The translations under genes and the position numbers were made by a program. 64,000 bases of DNA. It comes from Lingula anatina. Taxonomy: Eukaryota > Brachiopoda > Lingulata > Lingulida > Lingulidae. The stretch's first letter is position 1. Each line of letters starts with the position of its first letter. The DNA lies in assembly GCF_001039355.2 (NCBI RefSeq), contig NW_019775609.1, positions 57,208 through 121,207 of the forward strand. The letters are read 5' to 3'. This document shows, piece after piece, positions 27,410 through 38,400 of this stretch. The notes below the pieces were generated by a model, which was given only the letters and a program-made list of their open reading frames with translations, did not search any database and was not told the DNA's origin.

Positions 27410-28448
27410 TTTGGAGGTATTAGAAATAACACTTTCCTTCACCAAGATTTTCTAGTATATTTAACATTTGGTTAAAATTTATGCTGAAGTGATCTGAATA
27501 TTTTTATGTTTGTACATGAAATATCTGTTTTCATTTATCCGTTTCAGGGCATGATTGCTTTCAAATGAACCATTCTTACACAATGTTATTACTAGTAAAT
27601 GAGTTGAACTGGAATCATGATTTGCCCGTGTGCCTGGCTTTGTACAGTGCAGTATGCATTAATTTAATTGATAAATTATCTTAAATTTATAACTTGATAC
27701 ATTCCTTTGAATTGAGAAATGGTTTTGATAATTGTGTGTGTTTGAGAGAGAGAGAGAGAGAGAGAGNTTTTTTTCCTCATGTTGCATTTGCTTTTATTGT
27801 TGTGCGGAATGTGTAAGGTTATGGGTTCATCTCCTTTATAGACTCTAGACAAAAAACATTCAATTTCTGCATGTTTCATGGGTAAAAGACTTAGTTCATC
27901 AGTTATGTCTTCACTCAATCATCAAACCTACTTCAGCATCATTCTTCATTCATTTAGTGTGTTTGTTATCCTCCTCTCGCAATATTATAGCTAATATGAT
28001 GAATAACCCTTGATGAAGAATGACAAAGATAAAATAAGCGCACCTGCAGCTTAATGAAAAACTTGCACAGATGTGCATACTGAAATGATTATTTTCTATT
28101 ATGTATGTGCAGCTGTTCTCTGTTCATATTTGTTTGCATTCTGCATGGATACACTCCTTAATGTTATATAGTGCAATTATTTAATATACCTTCTTAATGT
28201 GTTCTTTCCCCCTTGAGTGTGATATTGAAGCAACTGTTGCTGAATTTGATGTTTTTGTTTCAATAGAAATCTAATGGTTATACTTTTTTATCACTCTGTA
28301 TACATTGAATCCTTTCATTTTGTTGAATTGTCATTTCTGTAGTAGAGAACAAAGTAAAGTTTGTTGCAGATTCATTGAAGGCTTCTCTAATTTAACAAAT
28401 TTTGAACTGTGAAATGTTTTATCAATGTCTGTCTTCTCTCTTTTGTAG

Positions 28449-28523
28449 GTATGATTACAAAGTATTGCTCAACAACTCTACATTTTGTCTAGTCCCTAGG
28501 GGCCGCAGGTTAGGCTCCTTTAG
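28449..28523 (+). CDS. EXT1: EXT1 coding exon 2 (haplotype copy 1)
   Basis: Encodes 25 residues, [20 protein letters not shown] and LGSF, the conserved segment of the GT47 domain. The acceptor TTTTGTAG and donor GTGAGTG are both good. The phase matches exon 1 (AA+G = Lys) and exon 3 (AG+G = Arg). The same exon recurs at 31708-31782; only one is needed for the protein. Confidence 0.95.
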
Positions 28524-29037
28524 GTGAGTGCTTTCCAGCTGCTGTAACACCCAACACAATCTTGTCACACCTAAAGCAATCTTTTCATACACAATGCAAC
28601 TTCGTCACACACAGGAAAATTTTATCACCATTTTCACAGTTTTATCACATAAAATACAACCTTGTCACACAATATAGTCATGTTTCACAGTTTTAAATCA
28701 CCTTGCTGCACATCCAACCCAATTTTATCACACCAAACACATTAAGCAGAACTTGGTGTTATCAAACAATTTTGTGGTCAGTATCATATTTATATCTTGC
28801 TCCTTATTCAAGTTGTGTCCCACTCATTCAACACAATACTGTCACACCTTACTCAATATCACTAAACTTAACATGGTCTTGTCGCTATAGGGAATTTAGA
28901 TAAGTGTCAGTGTTATTTGAAGAAAAAAAGTTTTTAGTAATTTCATAATTTATGCGTAAATGATTTGAATAAATTGAGCGTTGTCCAGCCAATAAATTCT
29001 CTACATTTACCAGATTTGCAAATGTCAATGTAAGTAA

Positions 29038-29074
<37 letters not shown>

Positions 29075-29112
29075 AGAAGTTCATTAAATGATTTTTGATC
29101 TAATATCCACAG

Positions 29113-29239
29113 GTTTATAGAAGTGCTACAGGCAGGCTGTATCCCAGTCTTATTAGCCAATGGCTGGGAGCTGCCATTTTCTGATGTGATAGACTGGAAC
29201 AAAGCTGTAGTCTGGGGAGATGAAAGACTACTTTTACAA
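29113..29239 (+). CDS. EXT1: EXT1 coding exon 3 (haplotype copy 1)
   Basis: Encodes [20 protein letters not shown] through DERLLLQ (42 residues), the donor-binding end of the exostosin GT47 domain; human EXT1 has [20 protein letters not shown] here. It has acceptor CCACAG and donor GTAAGT. A GT microsatellite (29041-29073) lies about 40 bases upstream of the acceptor and is shorter in the other copy (32744-32762). Confidence 0.95.
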
Positions 29240-29877
29240 GTAAGTGGTAAACGGCATTTTTATACAGACATTATACAGAAATTTTAGTATGGAATCATGG
29301 AATTCTGAGATTTTTAATTATATTTTTAACAAACACACACATACATGTCAAACATGGGGATTTTCAAAAATATATATATTTCTAAGTGCAGAGTCTGGAA
29401 GATAATTGCATGATATGTCTTTACATTCTGAACTTCTGAGTAGATCTCTCACAAAATAATTTCCCAGCTGAGTGGCGTGAGTTAATCATTCATAAGCCCT
29501 GACTGTTCAGAGAACCATTCCTTTTATCTTCAAACTATCTGAGCGTAATGTCAAATATACACAATGGGACACAGAGAACAATTAATTACACATGTACATT
29601 ACATGAACTGTCAATACAAACGGAAGAGACCAGATGCGTTTTGTGGGTTCGGGGGAGGCATATTAAACCATTTTGTCCAAAATTGCTAGAAGGCTTTGTC
29701 TAGGAAGTAGATAGCTGTATGGGGAGCCCGGGTAATTAGATTTCTCTTTGACCCCAGGGAGGTCGGCTGTTCTTCAATTAAACTGCCCACCAACATTCCG
29801 GGGGACTCTGGGGAGATCTGTGACGGTAAATATCCATTAAATATAAACCACATTAATAGCCACCCCCTCAAGACTAA

Positions 29878-30071
29878 GACCCCATTCCCTCAGATTTTTA
29901 GATCGATCTATCCCTGTGGGGAGTCTCACTATCAGCTTAGCCGGCTTAAGCGTCTGTCCCGCCTACTAAAAGCTGTAAGGGGGTAATTAACTGTCGTGCG
30001 CGCTTGGCTGACTGCAATTTAGTTTGAACCCCCAGGGAGTTAGGTCAATCTAAATCTCTGGGAATGCACTC
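29878..30071. mobile_element. Family 1 Harbinger-like MITE, copy C
   Basis: A 194-bp copy in EXT1 intron 3, starting GACCCCATTCCCTCAGATTT and ending CTCTGGGAATGCACTC, with TAA on both sides (29875-29877, 30072-30074). It is present in both haplotype copies (see 33568-33761), so it inserted before they diverged. Confidence 0.8.
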
Positions 30072-30497
30072 TAAAAAATTTAGGTTTTGTATGTATAGAG
30101 AATAATAAGAAAATTTTCAAATCAGACTGGTTGTCAGTCTCCAGCTGTAATATTTATGATCCTATGAACCTTTCCTGTAGGTTTGAAAATGATAATTTTG
30201 TAGGTTTAAGGAGTAAAAATATCTGAAAAGTTCAGTGCAGGAGTTGGTGATATAAATACCAGCACACAGAAATATTGATTGATACGTTTTGAAAAGTTAA
30301 ATGACTTCATGTAACACCATTGATAAATGTCTAAAAAGGATTTATAAATGTTGAGGAAGAAGAATATGTGTTTAGAATTATGTAGTAATTACTGTATCTC
30401 TCAGTCATCCAGCCCACCCTCATTTTTTGTTAAAAAACAAAACTTGTCGGCTATAATGTCAAGAGAAATGAAAAATGCAGACTGTCTTCTTTATTCT

Positions 30498-30512
30498 GCG
30501 CCATCTTGTGGT
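30498..30512 (-). promoter_or_regulatory. CTCF-like motif
   Basis: The minus strand reads ACCACAAGATGGCGC, a close match to the bilaterian CTCF core (CCASNAGATGGCGC-like). It is conserved in the other haplotype at 34184-34198, inside EXT1 intron 3. Assignment is by motif only. Confidence 0.35.
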
Positions 30513-30580
30513 ATGGTTGATTATGAACAAGATGCTGGTTGACTGAAAAACAGCTTTCAGATAGCTTTTCTTATTCTTTG

Positions 30581-30746
30581 CTGGGTAGCTCTAACAATTT
30601 TATTTTTAAATTCCTTAGCCAATATCACTACTTTTTCATCCCTTTTTTCACAAAATGACTAAAACAAGTCAAGTTAACCCCATTTTATGTAGCCAGTTTA
30701 AGTCAGTTTTAGCATTTCTCTAAATTGGCGAGTGTTAGCACATCAG
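30581..30746. mobile_element. TA-flanked MITE, family 3, copy 2
   Basis: This aligns with the element at 4821-4989: left CTGGGTAGCTCTAACAATTT and right AAATTGGCGAGTGTTAGC. The shared internal blocks are ACTACTTTTTCA, AAGTCAAGTTAACCC and TCAGTTTTAGCATTT. The right terminus is decayed. Confidence 0.6.
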
Positions 30747-30955
30747 TGACTAAGATATGTCAACTTATATGTAGCTGATAGGCATTGATCAACAGGGAAT
30801 TATATCCTGTCTAATATTGACTTTTAATACAGAACTGTGCCCCTGCAAAGATGATGATATAGCATGGGTATTAATATTTGTGCTAGGTATTTGCATTGTT
30901 ATGTATCATTTGTTGGTAATTAGCTTGAGGATGCTGAATCAAGTTGGGTCGTGGA

Positions 30956-30960
30956 TAATA
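30956..30960. other. Empty target site of the 554-bp element
   Basis: TAATA occurs once here in haplotype copy 1 between matching flanks (GGGTCGTGGA and TGGTGAAGTTG). In copy 2 the same flanks are separated by a 554-bp element with TAATA on each side (34641-34645 and 35200-35204). Confidence 0.8.
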
Positions 30961-31007
30961 TGGTGAAGTTGAATGTGTTTTTTCACTGACAGAAAAGGGT
31001 GTGTGTG

Positions 31008-31038
<31 letters not shown>

Positions 31039-31707
31039 TTTTTTTTTTTGGGGGGGGGGGGATTGGGGGGACCAGTATTTTTNATTTTTTTTTTCCTCAT
31101 GTTGCATTTGCTTTTATTGTTGTGCGGAATGGGTATCAGACTAAAAGACTTAGTTCATCAGTTACGTCTTCACACGATCATCAAACCTACTTCAGCATCA
31201 TTCTTCATTCATTTAGTGTGTTTGTTATCCTTCTCTCACAATATTATAGCTAATATGATGAATAACCCTTGATGAAGAATGATAAAGATAAAATAAGCGC
31301 ACCTGCAGCTTAATGAAAAACTTGCACAGATGTGCCTACTGAAGTGATTATTTTCTATTATGTATGTGCAGCTGTTCTCTGTTCATATTTGTTTGCGTTC
31401 TGTATGGATACACTCCTTAATGTTATATAGTGCAATGATTTAATATACCTTCTTAATGTGTTCTTTCCCCCTTGAGTGTGATATTGAAGCAACTGTTGCT
31501 GAATTTGATGTTTTTGTTTCAATAGAAATCTAATGGTTATACTTTTTTATCACTCTGTATACACTGAATCCTTTCATTTTGTTGAATTGTCATTTCTGTA
31601 GTAGAGAACAAAGTAAAGTTTGTTTCAGATTCACTGAAGGCTTCTCTAATTTAACAAATTTTGAACTGTGAAATGTTTTATCAATGTCTGTCTTCTCTCT
31701 TTTGTAG

Positions 31708-31782
31708 GTATGATTACAAAGTATTGCTCAACAACTCTACATTTTGTCTAGTCCCTAGGGGCCGCAGGTTAGGCTCCTTTAG
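31708..31782 (+). CDS. EXT1: EXT1 coding exon 2 (haplotype copy 2)
   Basis: Identical in protein sequence and splice sites to 28449-28523. Using both copies would repeat the segment and break the match to all known EXT1 proteins, so this is read as the other allele rather than an extra exon. Confidence 0.85.
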
Positions 31783-31799
31783 GTGAGTGCTTTCCAGCA

Positions 31800-32290
31800 T
31801 GCTGTAACACCCAACACAATTTTGTCACACCTAAAGCAATCTTGTCACTCCCAACACATTCCTGTCACACCCAACACATTCCTGTCCCATTTAAAGCAAT
31901 CTTGTCACACTTAACACATTCTTATCACACCTAAAGCAATCATGTCAAACCCAACACATTCTTGTCACACCCAAAGCAATCTTGTCACGGTCTTGTCACA
32001 CCCAACACATTCCTGTCGCATCTAAAGCAATATTGTCACACTTAACACATTCTTGTCACACCCAAAGCAATCTTGTCACTCCCAACACATTCCTGTCACA
32101 CCTAAAGCAATCATGTCAAACCCAACACATTCTTGTCACACCCAAAGCAATCTTGTCACGGTCTTGTCACACCCAACACATTCCTGTCGCATCTAAAGCA
32201 ATATTGTCACACTTAACACATTCTTGCCACACCTAAAGCAATCATGTCAAACCCAACACATTCTTGTCACACCTAAAGCAATCTTTTCGT
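31800..32290. repeat. Minisatellite (VNTR) in EXT1 intron 2
   Basis: Tandem ~20-base half-units alternate between CACCCAACACATTCCTGTCA-like and CACCTAAAGCAATCTTGTCA-like sequence, making a ~40-base repeat, with a larger ~130-base higher-order block repeated at about 31975 and 32150. The other allele has only a short version (about 28545-28620). The array starts about 20 bases after the exon 2 donor. Confidence 0.85.
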
Positions 32291-32802
32291 ACACAATGCA
32301 ACTTCGTCACACCCAGGAAAATTTTATCACCATTTTCACAGTTTTGTCACATAAAATACAACCTTGTCACACAATATAGTCATGTTTCACAGTTTTAAAT
32401 CACCTTGCTGCACATCCAACCCAATTTTATCACACCAAACACATTAAGCAGAACTTGGTGTTATCAAACAATTTTGTGGTCAGTATCATATTTATATCTT
32501 GCTCATTATTCAAGTTGTGTCCCACTCATTCAACACAATACTGTCACACCTTACTCAATATCGCTAAACTTAACATGGTCTTGTCGCTATAGGGAATTTA
32601 GATAAGTGTCAGTGTTATTTGAAGAAAAAAAGTTTTTAGTAATTTCATAATTTATGCGTAAATGATTTGAATAAATTGAGCGTTGTCCAGCCAATAAATT
32701 CTCTACATTTACCAGATTTGCAAATGTCAATGTAAGTAATGCATGTGTGTGTGTGTGTGTGTGGAGAAGTTCATTAAATGATTTTTGATCTAATATCCAC
32801 AG

Positions 32803-32929
32803 GTTTATAGAAGTGCTACAGGCAGGCTGTATCCCAGTCTTATTAGCCAATGGCTGGGAGCTGCCATTTTCTGATGTGATAGACTGGAACAAAGCTGTAG
32901 TCTGGGGAGATGAAAGACTACTTTTACAA
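32803..32929 (+). CDS. EXT1: EXT1 coding exon 3 (haplotype copy 2)
   Basis: Same peptide and same splice junctions as 29113-29239. The upstream GT microsatellite is shorter here. Read as the second allele of exon 3. Confidence 0.85.
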
Positions 32930-33567
32930 GTAAGTGGTAAACGGCATTTTTATACAGACATTATACAGAAATTTTAGTATGGAATCATGGAATTCTGAGA
33001 TTTTTAATTATATTTTTAACAAACACACACATACATGTCAAACATGGGGATTTTCAAAAATATATATATTTCTAAGTGCAGAGTCTGGAAGATAATTGCA
33101 TGATATGTCTTTACATTCTGAACTGCTGAGTAGATCTCTCACAAAATAATTTCCCAGCTGAGTGGCGTGAGTTAATCATTCATAAGCCCTGACTGTTCAG
33201 AGAACCATTCCTTTTATCTTCAAACTATCTGAGCGTAATGTCAAATATACACAATGGGACACAGAGAACGATTAATTACACATGTACATTACATGAACTG
33301 TCAATACAAACGGAAGAGACCAGATGCGTTTTGTGGGTTCGGGGGAGGCGTATTAAACCATTTTGTCCAAAATTGCTAGAAGGCTTTGTCTATGAAGTAG
33401 ATAGCTGTATGGGGAGCCCGGGTAATTAGATTTCTCTTTGACCCCAGGGAGGTCGGCTGTTCTTCAATTAAACTGCCCACCAACATTCCGGGGGACTCTG
33501 GGGAGATCTGTGACGGTAAATATCCATTAAATATAAACCACATTAATAGCCACCCCCTCAAGACTAA

Positions 33568-33761
33568 GACCCCATTCCCTCATATTTTTAGATCGATCTA
33601 TCCCTGTGGAGAGTCTCACTATCAGCTTAGCCAGCTTAAGCGTCTGTCCCGCCTACTAAAAGCTGTAAGGGGGTAATTAAAGGTCGTGCGCGCTTGGCTG
33701 ACTGCAATTTAGTTTGAACCCCCAGGGAGTTAGGTCAATCTAAATCTCTGGGAATGCACTC
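33568..33761. mobile_element. Family 1 Harbinger-like MITE, copy D (allele of copy C)
   Basis: The allelic counterpart of 29878-30071, same length (194 bp) and same TAA flanks, with a handful of substitutions. Confidence 0.8.
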
Positions 33762-34266
33762 TAAAAAATTTAGGTTTTGTATATATGGAGAATAATAAGA
33801 AAATTTTCAAATCAGACTGGTTGTCAGTCTCCAGCTGTAATATTTATGATCCTATGAACCTTTCCTGTAGGTTTGAAAATGATAATTTTGTAGGTTTAAG
33901 GAGTAAAAATATCTGAAAAGTTCAGTGCAGGAGTTGGTGATATAAATACCAGCACACAGAAATATTGATTGATACGTTTTGAAAAGTTAAATGACTTCAT
34001 GTAACACCATTGATAAATGTCTAAAAAGGATAAATGTTGAGGAAGAAGAATATGTGTTTAGAATTATGTAGTTATTACTGTATTTCTCAGTCATCCAGCC
34101 CACCCTCATTTTTTGTTAAAAAACAAAACTTGTCGGCTATAATGTCAAGAGAAATGAAAAATGCAGACTGTCTTTTTTATTCTGCGCCATCTTGTGGTAT
34201 GGTTGATTATGAACAAGATGCTGGTTGACTGAAAAACAGCTTTCAGATAGCTTTTCTTATTCTTTG

Positions 34267-34431
34267 CTGGGTAGCTCTAACAATTTTATTTTTAAATTCC
34301 TTAGCCATATCACTACTTTTTCATCCCTTTTTTCACAAAATGACTAAAACAAGTCAAGTTAACCCCACTTTGTGTAGCCAGTTTAAGTCGGTTTTAGCAT
34401 TTCTCTAAATTGGCAAGTGTTAGCACATCAG
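34267..34431. mobile_element. TA-flanked MITE, family 3, copy 3 (allele of copy 2)
   Basis: The allelic counterpart of 30581-30746, with a one-base deletion and a few substitutions. Confidence 0.6.
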
Positions 34432-34645
34432 TGACTAAGATATGTCAACTTATATGTAGCTGATAGGCATTGATCAACAGGGAATTATTTCCTGTCTAAT
34501 ATTGACTTTTAATACAGAACTGTGCCCCTGCAAAGATAATGATATAACATGGGTATTAATATTTGTGCTAGGTATTTGCATTGTTATGTATCATTTGTTG
34601 GTAATTAGCCTGAGGATGCTGAATCAAGTTGGGTCGTGGATAATA

Positions 34646-35199
34646 GAGAGTTTCCGTTGCCGGTGAGATACGCCGGCTAGATTAATACGTCATCGGTTTG
34701 TGCGCACTTGTGACGTTCACCGCATTCATATACCGTCGTCCAATCTAGTCTGCGGAATACAAGCGCTCCTATCTAGCCAGTGAGGAAGATTATTGAAAAT
34801 AGTTATTAAAGGTTATGTTTGCTAATTTTTATGACTTACATACTTTTTTACCATAGTTCAAGTGTATGTTCATGCAAATTTCGACTTTTTAAGAGAGAGG
34901 AGGCGCTAATTTTGGTTTATCAGGCACGTAGTCGGGGGTTGATCTTACTAACCGCCATATTTGTCGGGAAAAATTGCTATTTTGGGTAATATTTGTCTCC
35001 TTTTTCATAAAAAAGAATCTTCACCTTGGAAATAGATGGCTAAGGGGTCGTATATTGTTAATTATATTGGAATGAGCGGGGCGGGAAGCGCCAGCATTCT
35101 GGGACTTTACCGGAACGAGAAAAGAGTAGCGCGTTACTAGATACATTTGTATATACGTAACAATCTAGCCGTCGTATCCCACCTGCACCGGAAACTCTC
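34646..35199. mobile_element. 554-bp haplotype-specific TIR element
   Basis: The ends are inverted repeats of about 45 bases: GAGAGTTTCCGTTGCCGGTG on the left, and on the right the inverse of CACCTGCACCGGAAACTCTC. Both arms also share ATACG-x-CGGCTAGATT. TAATA flanks both ends, and the other haplotype has a single TAATA (30956-30960), so this is an insertion and not a deletion. There is no ORF of note, so it is non-autonomous. A 5-bp duplication does not by itself fix the superfamily. No second copy is seen in the window. Confidence 0.85.
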
Positions 35200-36281
35200 T
35201 AATATGGTGAAGTTGAATGTGTTTTTTCACTGACAGAAAAGGGTGTGTGTGTTTTTTTTTTTTTTTTTTTTTTTTTTTTTGGGGGGGGGGGTGCTATGCG
35301 TGTACCAGTATATATGATGTATGTGTGAGAGAGAGAGAGAGAGAACTCAGTGGGCAAAAGAAAGAAGCAAAATTAGAAAAGAGAGAGAGACTGTTATACA
35401 TCAACTTCAATGGCTTTTCTGGCATCCCTGGGCATCCACCAGTGCCACGTTGGCCAAACATTGCCCCACATTGCTGAATGGTTAAGTGTACTACAGATGC
35501 CTACGTAATACCTTGAAAAAGCTTACCACTTTAGTGCAATTAAGCAGATTACCTCCAGTCCCTGCATGTCTCTAATGGAAAAGAATCAATGAAGAAGGAA
35601 GTCATGAGATTGCATGATCTGTCAAGCAGAAATTTCTGAAACGTTTCTGAAAAATTGGATTGCCACTGTGATGGTATTGGGTTATCATAAGCATGATTTT
35701 ATTGGAGTTTTTGGACCCTCGGTTTCTTGGCACAGAGAGTTCCTAGAAATAGCTTTGACCATAGGGTAGAGAGAAATGATGCGTGGGTAAAACTGAAAAT
35801 CTTTAAGTAAGTTGGTCAACTTGGTCAGATTGTAGCAGTGACTGGATCTTTTCAGTGGGTGAAAGTTATCTGTCTTTCAGATAAATAATTTTTTAAAAAA
35901 TTGAAATATATTTTTTTATGTAGCATTTGAGATGCTTTTAGTGTTCAGTTTTGTTTCTATCACTCGGTAGGAATCTTCTAATTTCAAGACTTTTTAAAAA
36001 TTACATTTTCAGGTGAAATTCACAATTTGCCCCCACTGACAAAATCGAGTCACTACCGTAAATCCACATCTGGGTCCCCTCGCCATCTCTCTATGGGGTC
36101 ACAGGCATCCCCAGGGTAAATTATACTCTGCATTTGTAGAAGTTTCTACTCCTCCCTTCTATCAAAAAAGTCACATTTGATTATGTCGTTCCAATGGATA
36201 TACTTTATGGCCAATAACCAATCAAACTTTCAATAATATTGGTTTTGAAGTCCAAGAATCTTTGGGTGTTAATCTGACTAT

Positions 36282-36316
<35 letters not shown>

Positions 36317-36636
36317 TTTTGGTGATCTTATTGGAAGTCACTTCCATTCCCAGACATACTTAATGAAATTAGAATTTAAACTAACTTGAAGACCACTGTT
36401 ATCAGGGAGAGAAGATGAGTCAGCGGCTTACACAGAGAGATCAAATGGTACCCGTCTTCCCCCAGTGTGCTTATTGGGTAATACAGCTAGATATCTCTAT
36501 TATCTGAGACCAGGTCTTGTTGTTACACCAGTCCCTAAACATCAACACTATCAAATGTTCGCTTTGGGATTGTTCAGATTCCCGTAAGACTCATGTTTAG
36601 AATTGTTCATGGACCCAGTTTCACAAATAAGAACAA

Positions 36637-37535
36637 CTTAAGGTGGAAAAGTTGTCTCAACTTTTAGGCCAATGTTTTACTGTGTTCTGATCCAAGATTG
36701 AACAGTATTAAGTCCATTTACATGAAGTATTAGGCCTGTTTTGCAAACAGAAAGACATGATTAGTGATTATATATATTCTTGTGGTCTGCATCAGATTAA
36801 TCCTGATATTTAAGCATTTGGTCTTATAGTTAGACCAACTTTTTTGTCTTAGATATGTTTTGAAACTGGCCTTGGTATATTTCAGTACTACTTAAATTGT
36901 ACATTTTTAAAAATTATTTAAGAAGGTGGGGGCCAGAAACTTTGTGGTAAAACCAAAGTATGTGTGATGTATACATTACTACCAAGTCAGGGGCGGATCC
37001 AGAGATATTTTCTGACAGTCTTCCAAATTATTTTTGTTAATCCATCCTCCATTTTTGACCGTCTTCCGACAGAAAATATTAGATACCCGTCAATGTAAAC
37101 TTTAAAATCTGACCGTCTTCCGGAAGACCCAGAAGACGGCCTAAATCCGCCCCTGCAAGTTGCCATAAGTAGTGTGAAGGAAAGAAAGTACATGTGGCCT
37201 TTAACTGTTAAAAACAAGGGTGAATTAATCTGGATAAGTTTACTCCAATAGCACTTCCAGTATTGAGTAAAAGTGCATTACATGTGATATTTGGTGGGGA
37301 AGAGGTTGTCCTCTATAATAAAACATACTGTCAAACATGGTGCTGTAGATGAAATGAGAAGTGACTGTGTAATGAAGAGCCCAGGTAGTGCTGGTATTTC
37401 ACATTACATTGGATGAAAGTGTTCAGCATTATACAAAGTTTTTCAGGGTTGTGCCTTATTTTCAGGATTTTCAGTTTTATTTATTTATTTATTTTATTTT
37501 TATTTTTTTCACATAGTCTAAATGCAGTGAGATAC
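36637..37535 (+). repeat. Haplotype pair 2, copy 1
   Basis: About 900 bases, from the sequence after CTTAAG at 36637 to the N at 37536, recur at 37703-38400. This copy carries an extra 168-bp element (36988-37155) and a longer TTTA/T tract near 37480. It is an allelic pair within EXT1 intron 3. Confidence 0.8.
36988..37155. mobile_element. 168-bp haplotype-specific element with CAGGGGCGGAT ends
   Basis: Perfectly inverted termini CAGGGGCGGAT are present at both ends. CAAGT flanks it on both sides (36983-36987, 37156-37160), and the other allele has a single CAAGT at the matching position (38045-38049), demonstrating insertion. CAGGGGCGG-type termini are common among hAT-like non-autonomous elements, though hAT duplications are usually 8 bp. 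A degenerate copy lies at 8900-9060. Confidence 0.85.
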
Positions 37536-37702
37536 NATGTTGAGCACACCTATTAAGCATTATATCTTATTACGTAACAATTACATAATAAAATAAGGAT
37601 ATGAAATGAAGAGCTGTTGAAATTAGCTTTCTATTGATATGTAACATGTTGGTATATCTTGGCCGGTTTAGAAGATAGCTACCCCTGTTATCTACATCCT
37701 TA

Positions 37703-38400
37703 AGATGGAAAAGTTGTCTCAACTTTTAGGCCAATGTTTTACTGTGTTCTGATCCAAGATTGAACAGTATTAAGTCCATTTACATGAAGTATTAGGCCTG
37801 TTTTGCAAACAGAAAGACATGATTAGTGATTATATATATTCTTGTGGTCTGCATCAGATTAATCCTGATATTTAAGCATTTGGTCTTATAGTTAGACCAA
37901 CTTTTTTGTCTTAGATATGTTTTGAAACTGGCCTTGGTATATTTCAGTACTACTTAAATTGTACATTTTTAAAAATTATTTAAGAAGGTGGGGGCCAGAA
38001 ACTTTGTGGTAAAACCAAAGTATGTGTGATGTATACATTACTACCAAGTTGCCATAAGTAGTGTGAAGGAAAGAAAGTACATGTGGCCTTTAACTGTTAA
38101 AAACAAGGGTGAATTAATCTGGATAAGTTTACTCCAACAGCACTTCCAGTATCGAGTAAAAGTGCATTACATGTGATATTTGGTGGGGAAGAGGTTGTCC
38201 TCTATAATAAAACATACTGTCAAACATGGTGCTGTAGATGAAATGAGAAGTGACTGTGTAATGAAGAGCCCAGGTAGTGCTGGTATTTCACATTACATTG
38301 GATGAAAGTGTTCAGGATTATACAAAGTTTTTCAGGGTTGTGCCTGATTTTCAGGATTTTCATTTTTTTTTCCACATAGTCTAAATGCAGTGAGATACCA
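37703..38400 (+). repeat. Haplotype pair 2, copy 2
   Basis: The counterpart of 36637-37535 without the 168-bp element. The 166 bases between the N (37536) and this block do not match the sequence preceding copy 1, so the alleles differ, or are misjoined, upstream of the shared CTTAAG. Confidence 0.8.

Larger units (their letters stand above)
1970..28448 (+). other. EXT1 intron 1 (about 26.5 kb)
   Basis: A very long first intron, as in vertebrate EXT1. I see no convincing conserved gene within it. It contains a CT microsatellite (2171-2214), a long C run (about 2898-2940), an assembly N at 3216, a GT/AT array (17031-17186), TTTA repeats near 15200, CT and GA runs near 27377 and 27747, several MITEs listed separately, and a nuclear-receptor-like DR1 site. 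Two small tandem duplications are visible: a ~20-bp unit at 27177-27213 and a ~50-bp unit at about 15379-15470. The rest is AT-rich unique sequence with stops in all frames. The stretch after the N at 27767 belongs to the first haplotype copy. Confidence 0.8.
27768..31082 (+). repeat. Haplotype copy 1 of the EXT1 exon 2-3 region
   Basis: This block is bounded by single Ns at 27767 and 31083 and is repeated almost base for base from 31084 to about 35290. It contains EXT1 exons 2 and 3, a family 1 MITE and a family 3 MITE. The copies differ by scattered SNPs, microsatellite lengths, a minisatellite expansion and a 554-bp insertion. The exon peptides are identical, which fits two alleles better than an old gene duplication. 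Confidence 0.85.
31084..35290 (+). repeat. Haplotype copy 2 of the EXT1 exon 2-3 region
   Basis: The counterpart of 27768-31082, beginning immediately after the N at 31083. It is longer owing to a minisatellite expansion (31800-32290) and a 554-bp insertion (34646-35199). It reaches into a T-run/G-run shared with copy 1 (31022-31060 against 35250-35291) and then continues into unique sequence. Confidence 0.85.

Noticed and set aside
31800-32290. CRISPR-like array of regularly spaced repeats
   Set aside because: Units are contiguous and degenerate with no unique spacers, in a eukaryotic intron; it is a minisatellite.
27768-35290. Mutually exclusive alternative exons 2/3 of EXT1
   Set aside because: The two sets encode identical peptides and lie between assembly Ns, so haplotype duplication is the simpler reading.
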